Source: Takakia lepidozioides (taxonomy: Eukaryota; Streptophyta; Takakiopsida; Takakiales; Takakiaceae). From it: a DNA stretch of 64,000 nt. Below the pieces are notes generated by a model. The model was not told where the DNA came from. It made no database searches and worked only from the letters and a program-made list of their open reading frames with translations. Positions within the stretch are counted from its first letter, which is position 1. The number at the start of each line of letters is the position of its first letter. The stretch spans positions 31,973,053 to 32,037,052 of the forward strand of contig CM060732.1 in assembly GCA_030704615.1 (NCBI GenBank), given 5' to 3'. Below, one piece after another: positions 1 through 11,307 of the stretch. Both the position numbers and the translations under genes were made by a program.

Positions 1-159
1 AAATCCAAAATTTTACTTAAAAAGTTACTGTCATAAAGGGTTTTATCTACAATATAATGTATCCATCCTTGTGAAGTTTCTCATATTTCATCCAACTCTA
101 ATCCATCAGGATGAAATCTTCTCAAAACTTCATTCATTCATCAGGCTTATTTGATGAAT

Positions 160-392
160 AAGCTACTCTACTAAAATCTGGGGGTCCTTCGATTATGGTG
201 TGTTTTTGAACTGGTTCTCTAAAGATAAAGGTCACCTGAAGTTCAAAATATGATTCCAGTGATACACAGTGGATTGATGTTGATACCATAATCTCAACAG
301 TGACTATGACATTTGAACCATCTCAGAACTTGTACTCTTTAGATCCAAGTGATGTTGCGGCTTTGAATGAGTTCGTGGCTAATGAAAATTAA
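160..392 (+). pseudogene. C-terminal coding remnant, unrecognised
   Basis: A coding-like frame runs from about position 173 (KIWGSFDYGVFLNWFSKD) and, after a one-base slip in the AAAA run near 246, continues through DSSDTQWIDVDTIISTVTM to a TAA at 390-392. The composition (many D, S, T, W and F; no stops across the joined frames) looks like the end of a real protein. No start or splice signal is visible and the sequence before 160 is AT-rich and full of stops. I do not recognise the family. It could be the last exon of a transposon protein or of a decayed host gene. Confidence 0.3.
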
Positions 393-1810
393 ACTTTTAT
401 TTGGGTCCGGCATTTGATTTATGTATGGAATGTTGTTTCTGTACATGCTTTGAATTTTACAATTAAGATAATTTAAAATAGGGTCTAATTAATTGTTGCA
501 AAAAAAATTATAAAGAAAAATAGGGTATTAGAAAATAAAGGGTTTTACAATATTACCTAAAGATAGGGTGGAAAAAAATGCAAAATTTTAAAAATATAGC
601 CTAGTATAAATATACCTTTGTACGCATGTGATATGGAAAAAATACATATAATGACCCCCCCGTGAATTTTACCAATGCAGATTCACATGTGGAGGAAAAG
701 GCCGTCAAAGAGCCGAACACACGCACTTGTTATCAAAATGGCTGTTGTGGCTGTTTATATAATTTGGCTACCACTGACATGGACGTATCACTCTAGCACA
801 AGATGGCCAGGCAGTTCATCCCTACGACTGGTTCCCTTGTACCAAATGCTCTGCCCGATGCATACATCCCAACTTTTGTCAACATAATTGCCTAAAACAT
901 CTATGAAGCTAATGTTTGATGACCCCAGTAAAGAGCTCAGTAATGAAACAACACACACACACACGCACACACGCACACATACACATCACCTATCTTTTTT
1001 ATGACTAGTGGATGAGATGGAGATCAAGCAGAACAACATACCTTGCAAAAACTAAATGTTGGCATCAGCATAAAAAAAGAAATGTTTTCTCCGCCATTTC
1101 ATTCATGTTAAGAATGAGAATATAAGCCAAGGGGAAGAGATGGGAGAGAGTCATAGATGATCACACACCCATGCAAATCAGGGAGTATGATCCACTTCTA
1201 GCCCGTTGTGTGCTTTTCAAAATCATGCCCTATCCCTACCTGCACCCTCTCATAGCCACATCTCAATACATCTATAACCACTACTAAGTATTTCTTTTGC
1301 AGGTGTACAAACAGAAAAATGCAACGCATGTCAATTGAATGAGCAATCTACCAAGTAAACCTGCATATACAACTAATCAATTCCTCAAGGCAAAAGAGAG
1401 AAAGTAAATCACAGTTGAAGTGGAATCTGAAGATTGAGTAGGGGCCTAAGAGATGTTTTTTTGGTAAGCATCTCATAAGCATTCGCAGCTCACCATGTTT
1501 TGGTTCACAAATGATCTTCCATTTGTTGTTGGTGACTAATGGCTTCAGCACTAACTTAGTATTACATCCATTTACCTACACCCCATCAAACTGACTCATG
1601 CTGAATTAACCCTTGACTGAGGCCGGACCTTGACACACCAACTCGTTGTATAAATGGTCCAAATACCACTGCCAGCTAATGTGACATTTAGCCACAACCT
1701 GACATCAAGCAGCACTAGCCATATCTGATCTTTCGAACCTGTTATATCAGCACATAGCCAAAGACATGAGTATGTGTTCATATGCTAGTCTTCAGGAGGA
1801 GAGAGCACGG
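393..1810. other. Intergenic, no gene seen
   Basis: AT-rich sequence with only short open frames and no recognisable domain. It contains the CA repeat listed separately. Confidence 0.6.
950..987. repeat. (CA)n microsatellite
   Basis: An alternating AC/CA run with a few G and T interruptions. Confidence 0.9.
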
Positions 1811-2428
1811 TGTCACGGACATAGGCCAGAGAAACTTACCAGGAGTAAATACCAGAAGTTACTAAGTTACTATGTTATCAAAAGTTACCGTGATCTACCA
1901 TGATCTACCATGATTTACCATAAGTTACCATTAGTTACCAAGTTACCGGATTATCGAGAGTAACTTGGGAAACTGCTCAGGAAGCTTCCTTTGGATGAAA
2001 CTTTTCCATCAAGATACCTCTTTTGTTTAAGGAAACTTCTCCATCAAGATATCTACTTTGTTTAAGGAAACTTCTCCATCAAGAAACCTCATTTGGGGAA
2101 GCCTCTTAGGGAACCTCCTAGTAGCCAGTATATATAGGAAGCGAGACTGGACACTCTTCAGTCTCGCCAACACCAGTTCAAGCTACTATTGTTTCCAGTT
2201 TCCGGTTCCCAGCATTCCATTATTCAAGTCGTGTTCCAATATCTTGTACTCTTGTTCATTGTTATAAAAATTCGTCTTGATTCTTATTTACTCATCATGT
2301 ATTCGGCCACGCCGAAGTTGACTTCTTGTCTAGTTTTTTACTTCTAGTCTGATATCTTGTTTGTGTTCAGTCATGTTCTCGTCCTTGACAGTTTGGCGAG
2401 ACTAAAGTTTGTTCCTTAGTTAGTTAAG
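1811..2428 (+). mobile_element. Probable 5' LTR and leader of gypsy element A
   Basis: The block begins TGTCACGGAC, a plausible LTR start. It has a TATA box (about 2129-2136, TATATATAGG) and a C/T-rich leader, and ends at the gag start codon at 2429. It holds short internal repeats: a ttaccat/ttaccaa run at 1880-1945 and three aaacttctccatcaaga-type copies at 2000-2085. The LTR/leader boundary is not resolved because no 3' LTR is available for comparison. A small hairpin (ttcggccacgccgaa) lies at about 2300. Confidence 0.5.
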
Positions 2429-3292
2429 ATGGAAGGCACATTTGCGGAAATGGTTGTCACATTGCAGAGTCTTCAGCTCCAAATGCAAGAACTTCGTATC
2501 TCTACTGCCCAGCTACAAGCTGATCAGTCTCAAGATCTTGACAACGCTCTCAACAATTTGCAACAACAAATTTCAGAGTTGAAAGAGTCGAACAATGGAT
2601 CTTCAACCTTACGAGTCCTTACTACAACAAATCTTACTGCAAAAATTCCTCCGAATCTTCAACAGATTACAAGGGAACCAAAGGTCAGCATGCCCGAGAA
2701 ATTTAATTGGACGAGATCAAGATTTCGCGGTTTTGTTCAACAAATACGATTGTTCTTACGCCTACATCCACAACGCTACCCTGATGAAGGTATTCAAGTG
2801 GGATTCGTGGGCACCATTCTATCAGGCACTGCCCTATCTTGGTTTGCACCGCTATTAGAAAAAAATTCGCATTTACTATACAATTTTGAAGCGTTCATGT
2901 CCGAATCCACTGCAACGTTTAGAAAAAAAGATAGAAGGAGAGTTGCAGAGACAAAGATGCGAAATCTTCGACAAAGAGCACGTCCAGCTTCCGTTTATGC
3001 TGCCGAATTTCGACAACTTGCGTGCGATCTCGACTGGAATGAGAAAAGCCTCATTAGTCAGTTTCGATGTGGCTTAAAAGATGATGTAAAAGATTTGTTG
3101 CTGACAATGTCAAACGTGAGTACACTGAGCAAATTTACCCTAGTCATTGCATGCGATAATCGTTTGTTCGAAAGACGTCAAGAGAAGCGATCTGGATGGT
3201 CGACGACGCACCATATCGTTGTTACTACGGCATCAAATACAACGATCCATCAGACATCCGGTAATGAACCTATGCAGATTGATGCTGTCTGA
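2429..3292 (+). CDS. gag: Gag capsid protein of gypsy element A
   Basis: A 287-residue frame starts at the first ATG after the leader. Residues 1-55 form a coiled-coil-like stretch (LQSLQLQMQELRI...LQQQISELK). Residues about 90-235 form a retrotransposon Gag domain: MPEKFNWTRSRFRGFVQQI, then GTILSGTALSWFAPLLE, FEAFMSE and SVYAAEFRQLACDLDWNE. Gag packages element RNA into particles. The frame ends at an in-frame TGA (3290-3292), but the same frame continues open and encodes a CX2CX4HX4C zinc knuckle (CFYCGEDDHITLNC, about 3340-3390) up to a TAG at 3470-3472. The TGA is therefore a lesion, not the natural end. Confidence 0.8.
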   Translation: MEGTFAEMVVTLQSLQLQMQELRISTAQLQADQSQDLDNALNNLQQQISELKESNNGSSTLRVLTTTNLTAKIPPNLQQITREPKVSMPEKFNWTRSRFRGFVQQIRLFLRLHPQRYPDEGIQVGFVGTILSGTALSWFAPLLEKNSHLLYNFEAFMSESTATFRKKDRRRVAETKMRNLRQRARPASVYAAEFRQLACDLDWNEKSLISQFRCGLKDDVKDLLLTMSNVSTLSKFTLVIACDNRLFERRQEKRSGWSTTHHIVVTTASNTTIHQTSGNEPMQIDAV

Positions 3293-5575
3293 TTCAAGCC
3301 ATTGACGCCACAAGAAAAACAAAGACGGCGCTCGAACAGATTATGCTTTTATTGTGGAGAAGATGATCACATAACATTAAACTGCCCCAACAAGAGAAGA
3401 TTAAAAGCTTGGGGCATAACTCAAGTGTTCGATACGATGGGGTCGGAAAACGAAGATGTCGAGTCACATTAGGGACCATGCGGCTGGACACCCCAAATTC
3501 CTCAAAAAAAAAAGGGTCTCTTTCTACTTCCAAACCCTGTACCTTGTTTCACAGTTCCAGTAAAGATCAGGATGCAAAATCGAGATATCTCCGTAAAAGC
3601 ACTTTTGGACTTGGGTGCTTCAGCGTGTTTTATTGACAGAAACTTTGCGAAGTAACGCAATTTAACGTTCGCAAGAAAAAAATTCTCGGCCCCTGTTGAA
3701 GTCATCGATGGACGACCGTTAACATCAAGAAATATTGACCATGAAACTCGACCCCTTGAAGTGAAGTTTAAAAATCAAGCATCACAGATTGTTTTCAATG
3801 TCATCCAGTCTCCAATGAATCCTGTGATCCTTGGACTTCCCTGGTTTGTACTTCATAATCCTGACGTCGACTTGCGATCACAAAAAATTTCGGCAAGACA
3901 AAAATGCAAAAGTACCAAAGGTATTCAACCCCTATTTTTTGGAGCTAGAGCCTTCATGAGAGCTACGAAGAAAGACGCGACATTTGTACTTTATGCGACT
4001 CCGATCAAAACCACAACAGACAAAGGTACTTCGACATTACCCACTCAATATCAAGATTTCAAGGATGTCTTTGAGAAGAAAAATGCAAACATGCTGCCAG
4101 AACATCGACCTTATGATTGTGCAATTGAGTTGCAAGAAGGAGCTCAACCACCATTCGGCCCAATCTACAGTTTATCTCAGACGGAGTTGGCTGCTTTACG
4201 CGAATACATTGATGAAAATTTGTCAAAGAATTTCATTCGACATTCGAAATCACCCGGGGAGCACCTATCTTATTTGTGAAGAAGAAAGACGGATCGTTAC
4301 GCATGTGTGTGGACTATCATGGGTTCAACAAAGTCAATATAAAAAATCGTTACCCACTACCGCTGATTTTTGGACTCCTCGAACAACTTGGACTAGCAAA
4401 TTTTTTCGCAAAGATCGACTTGAGAGGAGCTTACAACGTTGTACGAATAAAAGAATGAGATGAATGGAAGACTGCTTTTCCCACAAAGTACGAACATTTC
4501 GAATACAGTGTTATGCTTTTCGGTCTTACAAATGCTCCAGCAATTTTTCAACACATGATGAATGACATCTTTCGAGAATTTTTAGATGACTTTGTAGTCA
4601 TCTATTTGGACGACATTTTGATATTTTCACAGAATGAAGAAGAACATGGTCGTCATGTACGCCTTGTCCTTGATAAATTGAGGGAAAAATGACTATATGC
4701 CAAGTTGAAAAAAATGTCTTTTCCACCAATCTGAAGTCGAATTTTTGGGCTACATTATTTCTGACAAATAAGTCTTTATGGATCAGAAGAAAATACAACC
4801 ATCATCGAGTGGATTAAACCAACTTCGGTCTGAGATGTACAATGTTTTCTAGGATTTGCAAATTTTTATAGAATCTTCATCAATGACTACTCCAAAAATG
4901 CTCCACCATTGACACGACTCAAAGGGAAGGACAAATCTGTATGGGACGAGAAAGCTGACCAAACATTTGAAAGACTGAAGCAGACATATACAACGGCTCC
5001 AATATTGGTACATATAGACCCATATAAACCATTCTTTTTGGAAGCAGATGCATCGGACTTTGCACTTGGCGCGGTACTCTCTCAATACGGTACAGATGGC
5101 TGACTTCACCTTGTTGGTTTTCGTTCTCGCAAATTTTCCGCTGCGGAGATCAATTATGAAATCCATGACAAAGAACTTCTAGCGTCGATGTTTTTGAGGA
5201 GTGGCGTCATCTATTGGAGGGAGCTAAACAGCATGTCACTGTCTATACCGATCACAAAAACCTCGAGTATTTTATGAGTGCTCGTGTTTTGAATCGACGT
5301 CAAGCGAGATGGAGTATGTCACTAGCAAGGTTTGATTTTGTTATTACATACCGTCCCAGACATCTTCAAGGAAAATCAAATGTTTTTTTTCGACTATCGT
5401 ATCTTGCGCCAAAAGAAGGGAATGCAGCTTTTGACCAACAGAGATACATCATCTTGAAACCAGCAAATCTCCAATTGAATATGTTATCCATGTCCACCTA
5501 TAACGATGTGGAGATCAAAAAAGGAGATTCAGGAAGCACTGAAGATCAGCGATCAATTTGTCACGACACTACGAG
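3293..5575 (+). pseudogene. pol: Pol of gypsy element A: protease, RT, RNase H
   Basis: The pieces are collinear across several frames. Protease is at about 3560-3660, with LLDLGASACFID where the active site should read D-T/S-G, so the catalytic triplet is altered. A linker is at 3761-4279. RT spans about 4260-4700, with [31 protein letters not shown] and the catalytic [11 protein letters not shown]. RNase H/connection spans about 4909-5420, with [33 protein letters not shown] and PRHLQGKSN. In-frame stops lie at 4456-4458, after LREK near 4690, and at about 5101. Reading stops at the linker after RNase H (about 5575), where the sequence switches to the opposite strand. Confidence 0.8.
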
Positions 5576-5775
5576 GTACAACTTTAATTCATGACTCTAC
5601 ACTCACTAAGTTCAGATCCTCTTTTTACTTACTCTGCACCCCCACACTACACCCTCTACACTCTCAAGATCGTCCCGTCTTACGCCATAACAAGCCCGAT
5701 CCCCCCTGGATTGTCAATCAAAGACATCACTATTGCACTCTCTCCCCTCCTTGCCACCTGTGTCACAATCGCACC
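5576..5775. other. C-rich insert between RNase H and inverted integrase
   Basis: About 200 bp, C-rich on the plus strand, matching neither pol nor an LTR. Its composition resembles the C-rich LINE pieces elsewhere in the window, but no domain is readable. Confidence 0.35.
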
Positions 5776-6770
5776 AATTGATGGTCGCGAGGTTTGTATG
5801 TCATGTCGAAGAAGCCATACACGATCTCCAACCTTAAACTGGAGGCGGAGTTGACGATGTTGATCTACATACTCCTTGTATTGTTTTTGAGCTTCCGCGA
5901 GGCGGAATGTAAACTCATTGTGAATCGTAGTAAGATGAGTAGCAAGGTTTTCTGCAGTAGGGCTTCCAACAGTTTTCATGTGGAAAGGGTTTGCTTGAGG
6001 ATGATGACCATAATTGGAAAAAAATTGAGTTTGTTTGGTCGAAAAATGTATAGTGTTATTGTAGGCAAACTCAGCTAATGGTAGAAGAGTTGTCCAATTA
6101 TCTTGGTGATGATTTATTGTATAACGAAGATATTGCTCCAAAATCTGGTTTACGCGTTCGGTTTGATCATCAGTCTGTGGATGATTAGCTGTAGAGAGGT
6201 TGATCTTAGTATCCAATATTTGAAATAATCCCCTCCAGAAATTTGATATGAACTGTGGTCCTCGATTAGATACGATGTCCTTCGGGAGTCCATGAATGCG
6301 ATAGATATTATTGAGGAAGAGTCTTGCAGTTTCCTCGCCAGTAACCGTCTTATTACATGGAATGAAATGTGTCATCTTCGTAAAACGATCCACAATAACA
6401 AGGATTGAGTCGGTGGTCTTGAAAATTGGAAGGTCCGTAATAAAGTCCATAGACAAGGACGAACATGGACCCTTGGGAATGGATAATGGTTGAAGAAGGT
6501 CGTAAGGTCGATGTCGTGGTCCCTTCGCCCTAGCCCACGTGTCACAAGTTTTTACAAATTCTTTCACAAGTTTCCACACATGTGGCCACCAATAGTCCCT
6601 GGATATCAATTCCATTGTTTTGTTGAAGCCGAAATGTCCTACAGCCGGAAGATCATGACATGTTTGAAGAATTCGAAGTCGTGTAGTCTTGGAGGTACAT
6701 AGAGAAGTCCCTTGAAATAAAGTAAGTCATTTTTGAATTCGAAATCGTTTGTAACATGTGGGTTGTCTCG
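5680..6770 (-). pseudogene. pol: Integrase of gypsy element A, on the inverted segment
   Basis: A 311-residue minus-strand frame (5680-6615) carries the integrase, and the RNase H-integrase linker lies upstream in a second frame up to about 6770. Visible features are DYWWPHVWKLVKEFVKTCDT (zinc domain end, with one expected Cys replaced by Trp), SMDFITDLP (first Asp), IVSNRGPQF (second catalytic Asp changed to Asn) and DQTERVNQI (catalytic Glu). The C-terminal part QFKVGDRVWLL is intact, and recognisable sequence is lost after about 5776. The last 45 or so residues of the open frame (5680-5775) do not look like integrase. Element A's plus-strand pol stops in the linker that precedes this segment, so this is the rest of the same polyprotein, flipped. 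Confidence 0.8.
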
Positions 6771-7878
6771 AGGTCAATTTAGTTGATGCCACGAACGGCC
6801 ACACCCTGCGCATCACCAGCTCCCCCGACGGAAGTGCAATTCCAGCAGATACCACCAATGACAATGTGTGAACACATCGAGAAATCTTCGATTACGCATC
6901 CACGACACAGTCTCCCTCCGCCGCGCAATCACTATGGTACCTCAATCTCGTCTATCAAAGGACTCATAGCTCTCTTCTGCTCAGCTTACTTTATATGTTA
7001 TGTACTCTTTTTTTCTTGCGACTTTCTCTTGCGGTAGGTGACCATTTCCAGGTTTTCTCGTAGGAAGACTCCAAGTCGCATTAATTCCTACTGATTGCCC
7101 AGCTCAATAAGAGGCGACTATAAGGTTGGACCCTCTAAATTCTCTCCTCATTTTTTTTATCATAAAACACTGGCACAAGCAACGTGCATTGTTGTTATGC
7201 TAAGGGTTTAGGGTCCATTGCTCTTGATTCACAACTATTCCATGACCTTTTTCATTTTTAGAATCTACCTTTAGAGGAATTTTAAAAAAAAAAAACAAGA
7301 CTTATGAGTAAAAGAAGAAAAACACATAAGCCATGTTCTGGAGTTTTGGGTTAGCTATTTAAGACCTTGAATGCTTCTTCTTGAAACACTAGTGTATTGT
7401 AGAACTTCAATATGAGTAGTAATAGACCACCATAAGGGCAGAACACGATTTCTTCAACACTTTAGGTTTTCATTTGCCCAGATCGAACATTTTAGGTCCA
7501 ATCATTGCAAGTGTTTACCAAAGATAGCGAGAGATTAAGAGATGAGCAAAACATACTCTTTCTTAATTTTAGGCTATGATAGGTAAATAGTGTAATGCCA
7601 AGAAATAGGGGATGACCGGGTTCCGGCGGTATATCGTCATTCTTTACCAAATAATCGTAGAAGTAAGATATTATAGAAAGTCAACTCAGTGGAAAGAGAG
7701 AGGTCTCACCATTGGAGTATTCTATTATATTTGTTAAGCATGTTTTATTTTGCTTTATTTTGCTTTGTCTTATAACTCATCTAAGTGAATGAATGTAGGC
7801 ACATAAAAATAGTCAGCCATCGTTTAAACTTTGGAGCTAGTTCTCTCCACCATTGGGGGTGATTCCCCATGAAAGAAG
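6771..7878. other. No confident gene
   Basis: An 84-codon open frame at 6783-7037 has a hydrophobic tail but no recognisable domain. Another frame over the same bases reads NGHTLRITSSPDGSAIPADT, which looks more protein-like but ends at a stop. The rest (7040-7878) is AT-rich without readable genes. Confidence 0.45.
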
Positions 7879-8058
7879 CCTCGGGATTTAGACTCGTAGA
7901 AATTAGTAATAAATCAAGACTTGGAAGGTAATTAAATTATAAAAATACATTAAAAAATACTGTAGGACAAGGAAACGCAATCTCGTCCTATGCGGAAGAG
8001 ACGTTGGACTCTCTCCTTGCCGGTAGGACTAAGAATTTGTTCTCTGTAAATAGTTGTC
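7879..8058. repeat. Left TIR of transposon T1 (copy 1)
   Basis: This 180-bp block is the reverse complement of 47803-47982, which is also 180 bp, at roughly 80 percent identity by eye. It begins CCTCGGGATTTAGACTCGTA, and copy 2 ends with the corresponding reverse complement. Confidence 0.75.
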
Positions 8059-8139
8059 CCCCACTAACGGTCTTCGGACTTTTCATGCACTAGCCGCAGC
8101 TGGGTGGATGGTTCATCTATTTTAAATATTTTTTTGGAT

Positions 8140-8800
8140 AAAAAATTGGGAGCGCTAGAGCTGGCAGTCCTTATTTATTTATTTATATTAAAATCGTAAC
8201 CGCAAAAATTAGTGGTCCCAATTTTTATTTTATTTTATTTTTAAATCAAGTCCGTCAGAGCTGGCGGTATCAATTTTTCTAATTTTTTTATATGAAATCG
8301 AGGCCGCCAAAGCTGACGCTCTCAATATTTTATTTTATTTATTTTTTTAATTAAGATCAACACCACTTTGAGCTGACGGTCTTGATTTTATCCAATTAAT
8401 AAAAATAAAAAAAAACAAAATTATGACCCCAACTATGGCGGTCCTGATTTTCTCCATAAAAAAATAAAAAAACAAAAATAATTTAGGACCGCCAGCTCTG
8501 GTGGTCCCGATTTTATTCGAAAAACAAAAACAAAAATCGGTCTCGAATTTGTTAAATAATTTCTTAGACATTAGGGCCGTCAAAGTTGACGGTCCTAATT
8601 TATTAAATATTATTTTCAAAAATTGAGACCGCCTGAGCTGACATTCCCTATTTATTAAATGTTTTTATTGAAAATTGGGACTTTCTAAACTGTCGGTCTT
8701 TAATTCATTAAATATTTATTTGAAATTCGGGACCATATTAAAATTTTTAAAAAAAAATTTAAGACCGGTAGATCTAGCGATCTTAAAGTTTTTGAAAATA
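8140..8800. repeat. Array of about ten imperfect palindromes in AT-rich spacers
   Basis: Units such as gaccgccagctctggtggtc and ccgtcaaagttgacgg recur every 40-60 bp (about 8150, 8195, 8247, 8300, 8360, 8425, 8487, 8575, 8622, 8675 and 8765). They are separated by runs of A and T. The ideal unit, GACCGCCAG plus CTGGCGGTC, is self-complementary. The same units occur in the same order in copy 2 (45410-46060), so the array is an inherited part of the element. The position just inside the TIR fits subterminal transposase-binding sites. Confidence 0.7.
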
Positions 8801-9649
8801 AGAGTTTGGACTAGCAGATATGACTTGGCGGCTTTATGTATTACTATGATATATTATACAATATATAAACTTAAATAAATAAAATAAATACACAACGTAA
8901 AGTCAGTTTTTTTAAGTAACGTGACGTACGTCAGTTGGTGACTTTAGACGTGACGCTGATGTGTTAGCACTACGTCACGTCATTTGGTGCAACTAGGTTG
9001 CATACTTATCTATGTTTCCATCTATATTTGCAGAACATGTGTACTCACGACTTTTCGACTTACCAAGCCCCCGTCTTGTCTCCGTCCTCTTTAAGGTATG
9101 AAGAGAAAATACGAGTACATTTCAGATCATAAAACATCAGCATCTGCGCTAACTCGAATCTGAAATTTTAATTTTTTTAAATTATTTCTATTTCTCGAGA
9201 TTTCTTCAAACCAATTTTTAAACAAGACATTGTCATTATTACAATTATAGACTTGAGTACTTCCAAAATCATACTAATGGATTATACGTGGATCTATTGA
9301 GATGTCACTATGTCAGGGCGCCTTAATAAGATAATATAAATCACGTAACATAATACTTTAATATTGGTGTATTAGTTAATTTATTAATTTTGGAGTCAAT
9401 TATCGCTGCACACTCATACATTAGTAATGAAAGAATAAAGTAACATACTTACATCATACTAACATATGATGGAATTTGATTGTAATAAATTGTGTGGTGT
9501 ACTTTGTCACTTCATAGTTGGACGTTGTTTATGGGTAATTTTAATTGCTCCTGCAAAGTCTTAAGCCCATTCACCTTGTACCCGTGTTTACCTCATTGGG
9601 AATTAAAAAACTGGAGCAAAGTATCAGGAGATATTAATCCGTCAACACC

Positions 9650-10530
9650 AGTGTTGTGCGGGTCCGGGTTTTGACCCTGGATACCCGGCGGGTCCGGATC
9701 ATTACAAATAACCCGGACCCTGACCCGGGTTCACTTCTCAAATGAACCCAGACCTGGACCCGCCTGCTGGGACCAGAACCCACTAAACCCCCTACCCGCG
9801 GGCCAGTATGGCGGGTCGGGTCCGGGTTTAATTTTAATAGATATATGTATATATATATATATGTATATTTTGTTAATTTATATATATATATATACATATC
9901 TATAAATTATTTAAAAAAAGAAAATGTGACACTTTCCCGTGGAGACCTCGTCTCCCTCTATTTTTTCACGCATTCAACTCATCACAGGTACCGCGTCTCT
10001 TTGCATTTCTTTTTCTGTTTGTTTAGGCCCTAGGTGGGACGTGCGGAGTCCGTCAGGCTAAGATGTGGATTGTTTTGCTGATTGTGCAAAGCAGACAAGA
10101 GCAGGGAGGCCGCGGCAACAAGCAGCCCCCACCACCCTTGAAGGTAGGCCAGCTCCCACAATGCATGTTTTATTTTTTATCATCATGTAGGTAGCATATA
10201 AACTTTAAAGGAGCCATATATATTCGCATGGTACATCTTCAAGGAATGTGTTTTAAAAGAAAATTCACCATTAGGATTTTTTTTCCAGCCAAAAAATATT
10301 TATTTCTAATTAATCTCATTTTTTTAATTTTTTAATCAATTAATTAGGACCCGGATCCAAACCCGTGAACCCGTTAATATTTTCTAGCCCGGACCCGGAA
10401 CCAACTCCGTGTTCAAATACCCGGACCCAAACCCGGACCCGGATTTTCCAAATTTCGGAAACCCGGATCCGAACCCAGACTAGGCTAAACAAAAACCCGA
10501 ACCCGGACCCGGTGGGTTCCTTGTGAAGCC
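9650..10530. mobile_element. Possible non-autonomous hAT-like element
   Basis: The block opens with CAGTGTTGTGCGGGTCCGGG. Both ends carry dense GGGTCCGGGT/ACCCGGACCC motifs (9655-9830 and 10347-10522), around an AT-rich middle containing a TA repeat. Subterminal GGGTCCGGG-like repeats and a CAG-type terminus are typical of plant hAT elements. The right terminus and an 8-bp target duplication could not be matched, so the call is tentative. Confidence 0.35.
9838..9902. repeat. (TA)n-rich inverted repeat
   Basis: Two TATATATATA runs with TATGTATA/TATACATA edges flank ttttgttaattt, forming a simple AT palindrome. The short open frames over it are artefacts of the repeat. Confidence 0.8.
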
Positions 10531-11307
10531 TCAAAACGAGCCTGAAGCATATACTCCCTTCCTCTCAAGAAACGTGTTTTCACAACAAAGGGGGCAAGCG
10601 AAAGAGCAGGCAATGCGCGAGAGGAGGATCAAGCAAGCGGATCTGACACACACAGGAGCTCTCATCCAAAGTTTGTACACCCAAATCACATATACACTAA
10701 CACCTAAATACACCGCCCTGACCTTGTGTCAGGGTACCGTCTTTATACAAAAGCCCCTAACCATGGTGGCCTGCCGCGTGGCAAGGTATCATAGGCCAAA
10801 TCTCACAGCGCCGCCTTGTAGCCCTAGATCTGATGAAGGGCCAGGATCAAGCCACCGGCCTAAACTAACCCTAACCTAGACATCATTGTAACGGATTAAC
10901 GGCTTTATACGCCAAAAAATATATACTATGGATGTGTATCGCCATTTTGGATGAAACGGGTTATTTCCAAGTGTAAGCAAGTATAGGGCTTTACATCTGT
11001 GAAGCCTACCCCCCACGAAAAATCCTGAGCTCCGCGAAGGAAAACAAATAATGGGAAAATATCACCCTCCACTGCTGGGTGAAAAACCTACCAAGGGAAA
11101 ACTTGGCACTTGCAAGGTGGACCGAGGACAAAACCCCTGGCTAGGAAAACTGTGCAGGGAGTACAAATGGTGAGATGTCATAAAATGTTCTAAGTCCTAG
11201 AGAGGTTGAGTCCAAGGACCCCAAGAGGCATCAGCCGCAAACTAAGACTAAGCCGCTGAGAAGAGAAGTGGAGTAAGCTGAAGTAGATCGCTAAGAAGAC
11301 CAAGACA
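10531..11307 (-). mobile_element. Probable 3' untranslated region and LTR of gypsy element B
   Basis: This lies downstream of the minus-strand integrase stop. On the minus strand the sequence near 11010 reads CGTGGGGGGTAGGCTTCACA, a likely polypurine tract and LTR start, and a related AGGCTTCACA occurs at about 10530. The LTR would then be near 10.5-11.0 kb. No second LTR was found, so the limits are approximate. The short frames inside show no domain. Confidence 0.4.

Larger units (their letters stand above)
1811..6770 (+). mobile_element. Ty3/gypsy element A, decayed, with inverted integrase
   Basis: The order on the plus strand is LTR-like leader, gag, zinc knuckle, protease, reverse transcriptase and RNase H, ending at about 5575. 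The integrase then appears on the minus strand between 6770 and about 5776. Many stops and frameshifts show the copy is dead. The gag and integrase sequences resemble the fungal-type Tf1/Tcn1 chromovirus lineage, which has been reported from mosses; I judge this by eye only. No second LTR was found to the right, so the 3' end is missing or unrecognisable. Confidence 0.8.
7879..9537 (+). mobile_element. DNA transposon family T1, copy 1 (left half)
   Basis: The left TIR (7879-8058) is followed by a palindrome array (8140-8800) and an internal region up to 9537. The segment 8059-9537 is collinear with 45332-47250, including exact-looking stretches such as cacgacttttcgacttacca and the block around 9440-9537. 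After 9537 similarity stops, so the right half and right TIR of this copy are missing. Copy 2 preserves that right half. The long TIRs identify a DNA transposon; I cannot assign a superfamily. Confidence 0.65.

Noticed and set aside
2290-2320. Self-priming hairpin of a Tf1-type element
   Set aside because: A ttcggccacgccgaa hairpin exists, but the primer-binding region and LTR end cannot be defined, so the link is only speculation.
9634-10033. Open frames over the TATATA and GGGTCCGGG stretches
   Set aside because: They encode simple YIYIY or R/G/S repeats from low-complexity DNA.
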